From Ignavibacteriales bacterium (lineage in GTDB: Bacteria; Bacteroidota; Ignavibacteria; Ignavibacteriales; Melioribacteraceae): a stretch of DNA of 64,000 bases. Every line of letters starts with the position of its first letter. Positions within the stretch are counted from its first letter, which is position 1. Shown here in pieces: positions 9,293-18,034 of this stretch. Where the stretch lies: positions 496,001 through 560,000 of the forward strand of contig JAPLFF010000007.1 of assembly GCA_026390775.1 (NCBI GenBank), read 5' to 3'. A program made the position numbers and the translations under genes. The notes beneath the pieces were generated by a model. The model was given only the letters and a program-made list of their open reading frames with translations, searched no databases and was not told the DNA's origin.

Positions 9293-10447
9293 ATGCCGCT
9301 CTTCATTTTAGCAGTAATCATTTTTATCATCGCCGATGTAATAATAAGATACGCGATCAAGATCGTAAATGAAAAGAAAACTCGCAAAGAGAGAGAAACA
9401 ATACTTGAAGAAAGTGTGAACATTGATTTCAGCAAAGAAGCTGTTTCTCTCAAGCGTGTTGAAGTAACAAATCCAAAAGCAAAAATTTTATGTGTTGATG
9501 ATGAGAATGTGATACTGGATAGTTTCCGAAAAATATTAGTTCTTGATGGTTATACAGTTGACACCGTAAGCTCCGGTCCGGAAGCAATAAATTTAATTAA
9601 ATCTCATCACTATGATTTTGTTTTTACGGATTTGAAAATGCCTGAAATGGATGGTGTTGAGGTAACTAAAACGGTTAAATTTTTACGGCCGGATATAGAT
9701 GTAATAATCATTACCGGTTATGCTACAGTTGAAACTGCTGTTGATTGTATGAAACTCGGTGCGCTCGATTATGTTCAAAAACCATTTACCGAAGATGAAC
9801 TTCTTGAGTTCACAAAAAAATCTTTGATCAAGAGACAAGACCGAATCCAAAAGCAATTAAAACCGCGTGTACATATTACTCATCTTAACGAAAATGAAAA
9901 ATTAAATGTTGGCGAATTTGCAATTCCAGGCGGCGTTTTTATTTCGGAGGGACATTGTTGGGCAGGCATTTCTCAAGAAGGAGCTGTTAGAATTGGTATA
10001 GATGATTTTGCAAAAAAATTAATCGGTAAAATTGATGATATCGAGTTTCCTAATCTTGGAATGGCAATCGCAAAAGGACAACCATTATTCAGTATTAAAC
10101 AAGGGAAAAAATCAATTCAATTTAATTCACCGGTTAGCGGACAAGTTGCAAAAGTAAATTTGGATCTTGGTGATAGCCTGGATGCGCTTGATTATTCCAC
10201 TTATGAAAAAAATTGGATCTGTGTTATTGATGCGGATAAATTAGATTCTGAATTAGCACAACTCAAAATCGGAAAGAACGCGGTTAACTTTTATCAAGAT
10301 GAAATAGAGAGATACACAAAGCGTATCAAAGACTTTATTAAGAACGGAGATGATAAAAAAGATAACTTTGAACTTTACTGGGGTCAACTGCAAAACTTAG
10401 AAGAAAAAGATTGGTACATAATAACCGGAGAGTTTTTTAAGAAATAA
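9293..10447 (+). CDS. Membrane-anchored response regulator with GcvH/lipoyl-like domain
   Basis: 384 residues with a good AAGGAG ribosome site. An N-terminal membrane helix (PLFILAVIIFIIADVIIRY) is followed by a charged stretch, then a receiver domain at about 63-185 (ILCVDDEN, phospho-Asp in FTDLKMPEMDG, VQKPFTEDE). Residues about 205-330 look like GcvH: GHCWAGISQEGAVRIGIDDF, a GKIDDIEFPNLG strand, and the lipoyl hairpin KQGKKSIQFNSPVSGQVAKV. Counting back from SPVSG, Lys272 aligns with the lipoylated lysine of GcvH. Last gene of the 3311-10447 operon, with a terminator directly after it. A receiver tied to the membrane and fused to a lipoyl-like domain is unusual; a role in thiol redox signalling is inference only. 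Confidence 0.85.
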   Translation: MPLFILAVIIFIIADVIIRYAIKIVNEKKTRKERETILEESVNIDFSKEAVSLKRVEVTNPKAKILCVDDENVILDSFRKILVLDGYTVDTVSSGPEAINLIKSHHYDFVFTDLKMPEMDGVEVTKTVKFLRPDIDVIIITGYATVETAVDCMKLGALDYVQKPFTEDELLEFTKKSLIKRQDRIQKQLKPRVHITHLNENEKLNVGEFAIPGGVFISEGHCWAGISQEGAVRIGIDDFAKKLIGKIDDIEFPNLGMAIAKGQPLFSIKQGKKSIQFNSPVSGQVAKVNLDLGDSLDALDYSTYEKNWICVIDADKLDSELAQLKIGKNAVNFYQDEIERYTKRIKDFIKNGDDKKDNFELYWGQLQNLEEKDWYIITGEFFKK

Positions 10448-10465
10448 TATTTTAATACTAGTATT

Positions 10466-10499
10466 AAGGAGAAGTTCGCCCTTCTCCTTTTTTATTTTT
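10466..10499 (+). terminator. Rho-independent terminator
   Basis: A 9-bp stem AAGGAGAAG / CTTCTCCTT (10466-10474 and 10481-10489) with a six-base loop is followed by a T-rich run. It closes the Fe-S/NrfD/cytochrome/sensor operon and separates it from the large cytochrome operon that starts at 10714. Confidence 0.85.
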
Positions 10500-10713
10500 G
10501 AACATTGACAAAGTCCTATGAACTGAATATTTTTGATCAGACATTAATGTCTTTTATCTGGTATTTTAATTTGATTGCTCAATTTTCAATAAAATTTTGC
10601 AGAATCCAAAGTGTTTTCCGTTGCTCTCATTAACTTACCAAAAATACTATTTGCAATAATAATTAAGTATAAGTTTTGTTAGTTAAAGAGTAATTCATTT
10701 ATAGAATATTTTT

Positions 10714-12705
10714 ATGAAAAATCTTATTACACTTCTCTTTCTAACTTTGATTCTACTAACTTCTGTTTTTGCACAGAGTAAAGATGATCAAGTTTGTCTT
10801 GATTGCCATGGAGATAAAACACTAACTACAACTCGCAATGGAAAACAAGTTTCTCTTTTTGTTAATGGCAAATCTTTTGCTGGTTCTATACACGAAGAAA
10901 TTAGTTGCACCGGCTGCCACTCCGATGTAGATTCTAATAATCTTCCTCATTCCGAAAAATTGAGTAAAGTTAATTGTGCAACTTGCCATGAAACTCCGGT
11001 TGCACATTACGAAAGAAGTCTTCACGCAGAAGCATTAAAAAAAGGTTTAACATTAGCGCCTACTTGTGTTTCTTGCCATAGCAAACATGAAATACTCACT
11101 TCTAAAAATGTGAATTCCAAAACATATGTGATGAATATTCCGGCACTTTGTGGACAATGTCATAAAGAGGGAACACAAGTGTCATCCTTAGTTAATCCAG
11201 AAGAAAGAAAAGTTTTAAGCGATTATTCAGAATCAATTCATGGTGAAGGATTATTTAAGAGAGGGTTAATTGTAACAGCAGTTTGCACTAGTTGTCATAC
11301 ATCTCACGATATTCTTCCGCACACAAATCCCTTATCAACTATTAACCGAAACAACATTGCAAAAACATGTACACAATGCCACAGACAAATAGAACAAGTT
11401 CATACAAAAGTTATACGCGGTTCTCTTTGGGAAAAACAACCGAATAAAATTCCCGTTTGTATTGATTGCCACGCCCCGCACAAAGTTCGCAAAGTTTTTT
11501 ATGATGATAGTTTTCCTGATGATAAGTGCATGAAATGTCACGGACAAAAAGAATTAACTAAAATTGTAGATGGTAAATCTGTTTCGCTTTATGTTAATTA
11601 TGATCAATTTAAAAGTTCTGCACATACTAATAATTCTTGCATCAAATGTCATACAAACATTAGTAATTCAAAAAATCCAGTCTGCTTGAATAGCGGGAAA
11701 GTGGATTGCTCTATCTGTCACACTGCACAAGTTGATGATTACAATATTAGTTTACATGGACAAAAACATTTTCAAGGAGATAAAACCGCTCCGTACTGTG
11801 TGGATTGCCATACAAGCCATAATGCACAATCTAAGAAAAGTACGACATCTCCAACATTTGCACGGAATGTTCCTGAACTGTGCGGTAAATGTCATCGTGA
11901 AGGAAAAAATATTGCTACAGCTTTGGATGAAAGTAAATTAGGAATTGTTGCAAACTATAGAGAAAGTATTCACGGTAAAGGTTTACTTCAAAGCGGATTG
12001 CTTGTCACGGCAACCTGTGTTAATTGTCATTCTAGTCACAGGGAATTACCTAAGAAAGATCCGCGTTCTACAGTAAATCCAAACAACATTGCTACTACCT
12101 GTGCTCAATGCCATCTTGGTGTTTATGAAGAATTTAAGAGCAGCATTCACAGTCCAGATGTTACAAAGACAGATCAAAAACTTCCGGTTTGTAATGACTG
12201 TCACCGTTCACATGAGATCAATAGAGTTGATCTAAGCGATTTCAGAACTCAAATAATAAGTCAATGCGGAAAGTGCCACGAGAAAGTTTCGGAAACATAT
12301 TTTGATACTTTCCACGGTAAAGTTTCCAAACTTGGTTCAATCCGTGCTGCTCGTTGTTATGATTGCCACGGTGCACATAATATTCTTCCGGCAAGCAATC
12401 CTAAATCAAAATTAAGCAGGCATAATATAATTGAGACCTGTCAAAAATGTCATCCAAACTCAAATAGAAAATTTGTTGGATATTTAACTCACGCTACTCA
12501 TCATAACCGTGATAAATATCCTTATCTGTTTTATACTTTCTGGGCAATGGTTTTTCTTTTAGTTGGAACATTTTCTTTCTTTGGTATTCATACTATAATG
12601 TGGTTTACTAAATCATTAAGGGAAAAGAAGAGACATAAGATCGAAAAGAAAAAAGTTATTGAAAATTCTCAACCTATTGAGGAAGACTACGAAAGACATG
12701 ATTAG
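10714..12705 (+). CDS. 19-haem c-type cytochrome with C-terminal membrane anchor
   Basis: 663 residues: signal peptide (ending VFAQ near residue 21), 19 CxxCH motifs, and one C-terminal membrane helix (about 605-628) followed by a basic cytoplasmic tail. Haem motifs 1-8 and 9-16 form two matching eight-haem blocks. The distance from motif 1 (nt 10795) to motif 9 (nt 11527) equals that from motif 8 (11458) to motif 16 (12190), 732 bases, so this is an internal duplication plus three further haems. The cytochrome b gene follows 54 bases later, so the pair probably forms a membrane quinol:cytochrome complex. Membrane anchoring on the periplasmic face is deduced from the signal peptide and tail. 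The exact family name is uncertain. Confidence 0.9.
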   Translation: MKNLITLLFLTLILLTSVFAQSKDDQVCLDCHGDKTLTTTRNGKQVSLFVNGKSFAGSIHEEISCTGCHSDVDSNNLPHSEKLSKVNCATCHETPVAHYERSLHAEALKKGLTLAPTCVSCHSKHEILTSKNVNSKTYVMNIPALCGQCHKEGTQVSSLVNPEERKVLSDYSESIHGEGLFKRGLIVTAVCTSCHTSHDILPHTNPLSTINRNNIAKTCTQCHRQIEQVHTKVIRGSLWEKQPNKIPVCIDCHAPHKVRKVFYDDSFPDDKCMKCHGQKELTKIVDGKSVSLYVNYDQFKSSAHTNNSCIKCHTNISNSKNPVCLNSGKVDCSICHTAQVDDYNISLHGQKHFQGDKTAPYCVDCHTSHNAQSKKSTTSPTFARNVPELCGKCHREGKNIATALDESKLGIVANYRESIHGKGLLQSGLLVTATCVNCHSSHRELPKKDPRSTVNPNNIATTCAQCHLGVYEEFKSSIHSPDVTKTDQKLPVCNDCHRSHEINRVDLSDFRTQIISQCGKCHEKVSETYFDTFHGKVSKLGSIRAARCYDCHGAHNILPASNPKSKLSRHNIIETCQKCHPNSNRKFVGYLTHATHHNRDKYPYLFYTFWAMVFLLVGTFSFFGIHTIMWFTKSLREKKRHKIEKKKVIENSQPIEEDYERHD

Positions 12706-12759
12706 ATTTTAAAATTGTTAAATTAATTATTAAACATAAAACAGAAAGAAAGTAGATAT

Positions 12760-13611
12760 ATGATTGAACCATTGAACACAAATAAAAAATATTACGAACG
12801 ATTTGATGCATACTCAAGATTTCTACACATACTTGTGATCACCAGTTTTATCTCTCTTGCATTGACAGGAATGATTATAAAATTTTCCGGAATCGGAATC
12901 TTTCAAACAATTTCCAAAATGATGGGTGGTTATGCTGTAACCGGATTTATCCACAGAGTTGCAGCAGTAGTAACTTTTATTTATTTCTTTCTACACATCG
13001 GATATCTCTTCCGCAAAAAAAAGAAAAAAGGAATTTCATACGCTTCCTTTCTTATAGGAGAAAATTCTTTAGTCCCAAATAAAAATGACTTTAAAGAATT
13101 AATTGCTACGATGAAATGGTTTGTTGGAAAAGGTCCGCGTCCGCAGTACGGGAGATGGACTTATTGGGAAAAGTTTGACTATTGGGCTGTGTTCTGGGGT
13201 GTTGCTATTATTGGTTCAAGCGGATTGATATTATGGTTCCCAGAATTTTTTACAAATCTTGGTCTTCCCGGAACTTTTATAAATATTGCAACAATAATTC
13301 ACAGCGATGAAGCTCTGCTTGCTGTTGGATTTATATTCACATACCATTTTTTCAATACTCATTTTAGACCGGATAAATTTCCGATGGATACGGTTATCTT
13401 TACCGGGAAAGTAAGTCTTGATGAATTGCAAGAAGATCGTCCGCGTGAATATGAAACTATAATGCATGATCCTGAATTGCAGAAAAAGTTAGGCGGTCCG
13501 CCGCCGGTATTTTTAAGCAGAGCCGCAAGGATATTCGGTTTTACTGCTTTAACAACAGGAATAATTCTAGTTCTACTGATTATTTATTCTATGATTTTCT
13601 TGTATCAATAA
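12760..13611 (+). CDS. Di-haem cytochrome b (HydC/FdnI-like membrane subunit)
   Basis: 283 residues with about five membrane helices. Histidines on helices fit b-haem ligation: FLHIL near residue 23, FIHRVAAVV, FFLHIGY and the late helix TYHFFNTHFRP. The sequence matches the formate dehydrogenase gamma/HydC group of quinone-reactive cytochromes b. It is a paralogue of the C-terminal half of the next gene's product: both have a YW-rich segment ending ILWFP, and both have a late His-containing helix followed by a PM motif. It lies between two multihaem cytochrome genes in one operon and probably pairs with the 19-haem protein upstream. Confidence 0.88.
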   Translation: MIEPLNTNKKYYERFDAYSRFLHILVITSFISLALTGMIIKFSGIGIFQTISKMMGGYAVTGFIHRVAAVVTFIYFFLHIGYLFRKKKKKGISYASFLIGENSLVPNKNDFKELIATMKWFVGKGPRPQYGRWTYWEKFDYWAVFWGVAIIGSSGLILWFPEFFTNLGLPGTFINIATIIHSDEALLAVGFIFTYHFFNTHFRPDKFPMDTVIFTGKVSLDELQEDRPREYETIMHDPELQKKLGGPPPVFLSRAARIFGFTALTTGIILVLLIIYSMIFLYQ

Positions 13612-13632
13612 AATTCTATTTACGGAGTTGTA

Positions 13633-16062
13633 ATGTTTTCTTTTCCCAAAAAATTAATTGTGATCGGTTTTTCTTTTTCCTTAATTCTTTTTTTTAATCA
13701 AACAATGGGTGCTCAAGATTTCAAATGCGCCGATTGCCATGAAAATGTAATTCAAAAATCAGTTCATAATGATGTTATTAGCTGCCAGGATTGTCATCAG
13801 AATATTAAAGATGAAAGTCATGTTGAGAAAAAAAAATATCAAAAAGTTAAATGTGAAACTTGTCACGAAGAATATTCAGATTTAGTAAAAAGCGATATAC
13901 ATCATCGCTTAAAAGGAAAAGTAAAAAATCCTCCCGATTGTAAAAAATGTCATGGCACTCACGAAGTTCAAACTCCACCAAAAGAAAATAAGTTAAAAGT
14001 AAAAGAATATTGTTCTAAGTGTCATACAAGTTTAGTGCTTGCCAATCCTTATCACTCAAAATCTGTTGAAGGAAATAAATGTATTAGCTGTCATAAACAA
14101 AACGGTTACATCAAACTAACTCAATCTGTTCATAAAAATTTAGAATGCGCGGATTGCCATAATTATATTTCGAATAATCTTGGTAATCATCCAAAGAATG
14201 TAGGCGCTACTCAAAAAGCTGATTGTTACTTGTGCCATTCTGCAATTGCGAAAGAACATAGAGAAAGCATTCACGGAATTTCGTTAAATGAAGGAATTGA
14301 TGAAGCCGCAATGTGCTGGAATTGTCATGGCTCGCATGATATTCAGAAAGTTAAAGATCCTAAAAGTTTAGTGTACCCAAAAAATCTTGGTGCTACTTGC
14401 GGCATCTGTCATGATAATCCAAAACTTGTTGAAAAATTTTCTTTCAGTATAAAAAATCCTGGACTTCTCTTCTCACAATCAGTTCACGGAATGTTGGTCG
14501 CAAAAGGAAGATTGGATGCTGCTAATTGCAGTATTTGTCATGGTGTTCATGATATTAAAAACAAAGTGCAACCGGGTTCAAAGATTTCATCATTTAATGT
14601 CCCGCAGACTTGCGGTCAATGCCATGCAGAAATTGCCTTTGAATATGAACAGTCTATTCATTGGATCAGAGCAAAAAAAGGAGTCCGCGAAGCTCCGGTT
14701 TGTAATGACTGCCATAACGAACACAGTATACATGCTGTTAATACTGTAGATAAAAAGTTAGAAGCAAAAAAACTTCAGCAAAAAACCTGTATGATCTGTC
14801 ACGAAGATCCCCGCATCGTCGAAAGATTCGGCGGGTCAGGCGGACAAGCAAAACAATATGAGGACAGCTATCATGGTTTAGCAGTGATGCGTGGTGATAA
14901 AGACGCAGCTATGTGTGTAGATTGCCACAGTGTCCATAAAATTTTGCCAAAGAATAATCCAGAATCAACAGTTAATGTTGCAAACATAACTGCCACATGT
15001 AAAAAATGTCATTCGAATGCAACCGAAACATTTTCAAAAAGTTATTCTCACAAAACATTAGATAAAACTGCTTCCAAAGTTGAAGATGTAGTTTCAACAA
15101 TTTATTTCTGGCTTATCGTTTCTGTTATCGGCGGAATGATTCTTCACAACTTAATGATCTTCATTTTTGAAGTAAGAAAAAAACGCAAACATTTAAAAAA
15201 TGAAATAACTATTCCGAGATTTACAAAGAATGAAGTTGTTCAACATTATATATTATTGATTTCATTTATTACTCTTTCTGTTACAGGCTTCGCTTTGAAG
15301 TATCATGAAAGTTGGTGGGCTGATTTGTTAAGGACATTTGGATTGAATGAAACTGTCCGCCAATATACACATCGTACTGCAGCAGTAGTAATGATTGTAG
15401 CGGGAGTTTATCATCTCTTTTATTTGTTCTTCACACCACGCGGTCGAGATATTTTAATAACCCTACTTCCACGTATGAGTGATTTAACTGAAGCAAGAGA
15501 CAACATTCTTTATTACCTCAAACTAAAGAAAGAGCGTCCCAAATTTGATGCTTATGATTACACAGAAAAAGCTGAGTACTGGGCACTTATTTGGGGTACA
15601 ATTGTTATGGGTGCAACAGGATTCATACTTTGGTTCCCCACTATTGTTGGAGATTGGGCTCCTGTATGGTTAATAAAAGTTAGTGAGTTAATACACTTTT
15701 ACGAGGCGATCCTAGCAACATTAGCAATTGTAGTATGGCATTGGTTCTTTGTAATCTTCCATCCGCATGAATATCCCATGAGTGTTACTTGGATCGATGG
15801 AAAAATGTCTCTTCACACTTACCGACATCATCATGAACGACACTTTAGAAGAGTTCTTCTTGAGTGGAAAGAATTCAAAAGCGGAAAACGTGATCTTAAA
15901 AAAGTAAGTAATACTACAAATCTTTTCATCTCTGCTTTTGAAAAGAAAGGCCTAATACCCGATACAATACTTCAGCACGAAATAGATAACGATCCTGAAC
16001 TTAGGGTCTGGTTGGAAGAAAAACTTCAACCCAAAGAGAAAAAAGTTGAAGAAAAGAAGTAA
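13633..16062 (+). CDS. CbcL-like fusion: 16-haem cytochrome c plus cytochrome b
   Basis: 809 residues. After a signal peptide (ending TMGAQ) come 16 CxxCH motifs, from CADCH near residue 32 to CKKCH near residue 457. A membrane helix at about 490-515 leads into a HydC/FdnI-type cytochrome b domain (about 530-735) with His in EVVQHY, QYTHRTAAVV, VYHLFYLFF and VWHWFFVIFHPHEYPM. The tail is cytoplasmic and charged. The architecture, multihaem c fused to di-haem b, is that of Geobacter CbcL, an inner-membrane quinol oxidase used in extracellular electron transfer, but with more c-haems than I recall for CbcL. It is located 21 bases after the stand-alone cytochrome b. Role by analogy: moving electrons from menaquinol to periplasmic cytochromes. 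Confidence 0.9.
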   Translation: MFSFPKKLIVIGFSFSLILFFNQTMGAQDFKCADCHENVIQKSVHNDVISCQDCHQNIKDESHVEKKKYQKVKCETCHEEYSDLVKSDIHHRLKGKVKNPPDCKKCHGTHEVQTPPKENKLKVKEYCSKCHTSLVLANPYHSKSVEGNKCISCHKQNGYIKLTQSVHKNLECADCHNYISNNLGNHPKNVGATQKADCYLCHSAIAKEHRESIHGISLNEGIDEAAMCWNCHGSHDIQKVKDPKSLVYPKNLGATCGICHDNPKLVEKFSFSIKNPGLLFSQSVHGMLVAKGRLDAANCSICHGVHDIKNKVQPGSKISSFNVPQTCGQCHAEIAFEYEQSIHWIRAKKGVREAPVCNDCHNEHSIHAVNTVDKKLEAKKLQQKTCMICHEDPRIVERFGGSGGQAKQYEDSYHGLAVMRGDKDAAMCVDCHSVHKILPKNNPESTVNVANITATCKKCHSNATETFSKSYSHKTLDKTASKVEDVVSTIYFWLIVSVIGGMILHNLMIFIFEVRKKRKHLKNEITIPRFTKNEVVQHYILLISFITLSVTGFALKYHESWWADLLRTFGLNETVRQYTHRTAAVVMIVAGVYHLFYLFFTPRGRDILITLLPRMSDLTEARDNILYYLKLKKERPKFDAYDYTEKAEYWALIWGTIVMGATGFILWFPTIVGDWAPVWLIKVSELIHFYEAILATLAIVVWHWFFVIFHPHEYPMSVTWIDGKMSLHTYRHHHERHFRRVLLEWKEFKSGKRDLKKVSNTTNLFISAFEKKGLIPDTILQHEIDNDPELRVWLEEKLQPKEKKVEEKK

Positions 16063-16192
16063 TTTTTGCAAACATTGAAAGTTGCCAATTAACTCAAATT
16101 GGGCTATATTCAAATAGGATTTTAATGTTCTTTTATTTAATAATGATCAAACTAACTCCAAATCAACAATAATAATTGAAGGAGAGATTAAA

Positions 16193-16741
16193 ATGTTACA
16201 CAAAAAAGCTGTTCTTTTCTGTTTCATCTTGGCTGCATACTTGGTTCTTCCAATAAGCACATCACAAGCACAACCTTACGGTTATGAAGGTGCTCAAGTT
16301 TGCGGTATGTGTCATAAAACTGAAAAACAAGGCCAACAATTAAAAATTTGGTCTGAAAGTAAGCATGCACAAGCTTATAAGGCACTTCTAAGCGATAAAT
16401 CAAATGAAATCGCTATGAAAAAATACAACAAGAAAGCTGTTGATGCACCGGAATGTTTGAAATGCCATGTCTCCGGTTATAATGTTGATAAAGCTTTAAT
16501 CGGTGCAAAGTTCAAAGTTGAAGACGGAGTTCAATGCGAAACATGCCATGGACCTGGTTCAGGTTATAAAACGATGGCTGTTATGAAGAAGAAAGATGAT
16601 GCAAAGAAAAAAGGTTTAATGATTCATGATGATGGCGCAAAATTCTGCAAGACCTGCCACAATTCCGAAAGTCCTTTTTTCAAAGATTTTAAGTATGATA
16701 AAATGTGGGAAAAAATTGCTCATTCAATTCCGAAAGGATAA
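16193..16741 (+). CDS. Four-haem periplasmic cytochrome (c554-like)
   Basis: 182 residues with a signal peptide (cut near TSQAQP) and four CxxCH motifs: CGMCH, CLKCH, CETCHGPG and CKTCHNSES. The order and the CHGPG and CHNSES contexts match the cytochrome c554/c'-type family (cytochrome_C554 domain). A strong GAAGGAGAG ribosome site precedes the ATG. A 130-base gap separates it from the fusion gene, so it may also have its own promoter. As a small soluble carrier placed between the inner-membrane genes and the outer-membrane genes, it is a natural candidate for the periplasmic shuttle. No CxxCK or other catalytic haem site is present, so a nitrite reductase role is unlikely. Confidence 0.87.
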   Translation: MLHKKAVLFCFILAAYLVLPISTSQAQPYGYEGAQVCGMCHKTEKQGQQLKIWSESKHAQAYKALLSDKSNEIAMKKYNKKAVDAPECLKCHVSGYNVDKALIGAKFKVEDGVQCETCHGPGSGYKTMAVMKKKDDAKKKGLMIHDDGAKFCKTCHNSESPFFKDFKYDKMWEKIAHSIPKG

Positions 16742-16762
16742 TACATATCTACAGGGCGAAAA

Positions 16763-18028
16763 ATGAAAAAAATATTTTTTTTAATTTTTGTATGTCTACC
16801 GTTATTGATTCCCGCCCAGAATCTTAACGGTAGATTTTCTTCTTCCTTCTACACATTTGAAAGATTTGACACCACAAAAACTTCCGATACTTTTCTAAGA
16901 ACATTTCAAGCACTTACACTTAATCTTAATTATAAAGATTTCTCAATTAGAACTCGAACGAACTTCGAAACTAATATTGGAAAAGGATTAGATAATGATC
17001 CGAGATTGAGATTTTACAATCTATACCTTGAAGCTCGTAATATTCTTGAAATGTTCACTCTGAAATTTGGCAGACAACCATTGTTTACTCCTGTTGCCGG
17101 TGGATTGTTTGACGGTGTTAATATAAAATTTAAATACGCTAATGCATCGTTAAGCGGTTTTTACGGTGGAAATGTTCCTGCGTATCAGAAGTTAGAACTT
17201 ACTAATGATTTAAAGAATGATTATGTCTTGGGCGGCAAATTCGACATATATTTTCTAGATCATTTTACTTTTGGTTTAAACTACATTGATAAGAATTTTA
17301 AAGCGGCAGATTATAATACTCTAAGATTAAATTCAGATTACAATCTTGTTAATGTTCTTATTGAGCAAAAATCTAATCAGTATAAATTCTTATCTGCTGA
17401 TGCTTCATACAATTTAAACGGCTTATTGAATATTGACACTCGTTATCAATATGATGTTAATTTTATGACTACATCAAAATTTGAAATTAGCGGCCGGGTT
17501 CAGGCTACAGATCAATTAGGTATTGATGTTTATTATAATTTTCGCGAACCAAAAATCAGATACAATTCTATTTTTTCTGTTTTCAATTACGGCAATTCAC
17601 AAGAAATTGAAGGTGGAGTTGATTACAAGATTTCCGAATCATTTTCTCTCTTTGGAAAATTCGGAAATGTTACTTATGAAGATGAAAATTCTCAACGTTT
17701 AACAATCGGCACTAACACAAAGTTTGGAAGTTTCAGTTATAGAAAAACACTTGGATACGCTGGTGAACTCGATGCAATTTCTGCTTACACAGCATACTCT
17801 TTTGCTGATGGATTTTTTACTCCGTCAGTTGGAATTGCATATACTTCTTACAAATTATCAAAAGATGCTGAGACAAATAACATACTTTCTTTTTTAGGCG
17901 GATTTAATTTAAGACCTTGGACAAATTATTCATTCGATCTTCAAGGACAATATTTTAACAACAAGATTTACAAGAATGATTTTAGAATTATGTTCAAAGT
18001 AAATCATTGGTTTAATACTAATTTCTAA
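16763..18028 (+). CDS. Outer-membrane beta-barrel, probable porin of a cytochrome conduit
   Basis: 421 residues with a signal peptide (MKKIFFLIFVCLPLLIPAQ) and a mature part of many short amphipathic strands rich in Tyr/Phe/Asn (FSIRTRTNFETNIG, LSGFYGGNVPAY, FSYRKTLGYAG). It ends in WFNTNF, with the terminal Phe expected of a barrel. Six bases separate it from a 14-haem periplasmic cytochrome gene, and a multihaem lipoprotein gene follows. That gene order is the hallmark of porin-cytochrome conduits such as MtrCAB or OmbB/OmaB/OmcB. I cannot show homology to MtrB itself; the conduit role rests on context. Confidence 0.8.
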   Translation: MKKIFFLIFVCLPLLIPAQNLNGRFSSSFYTFERFDTTKTSDTFLRTFQALTLNLNYKDFSIRTRTNFETNIGKGLDNDPRLRFYNLYLEARNILEMFTLKFGRQPLFTPVAGGLFDGVNIKFKYANASLSGFYGGNVPAYQKLELTNDLKNDYVLGGKFDIYFLDHFTFGLNYIDKNFKAADYNTLRLNSDYNLVNVLIEQKSNQYKFLSADASYNLNGLLNIDTRYQYDVNFMTTSKFEISGRVQATDQLGIDVYYNFREPKIRYNSIFSVFNYGNSQEIEGGVDYKISESFSLFGKFGNVTYEDENSQRLTIGTNTKFGSFSYRKTLGYAGELDAISAYTAYSFADGFFTPSVGIAYTSYKLSKDAETNNILSFLGGFNLRPWTNYSFDLQGQYFNNKIYKNDFRIMFKVNHWFNTNF

Positions 18029-18034
18029 CAGATT

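Noticed and set aside
10714-16741. A nitrite reductase (NrfA) or hydroxylamine oxidoreductase among the cytochromes
   Set aside because: No CxxCK motif and no matching catalytic context; all sites are CxxCH in electron-transfer-type arrangements.
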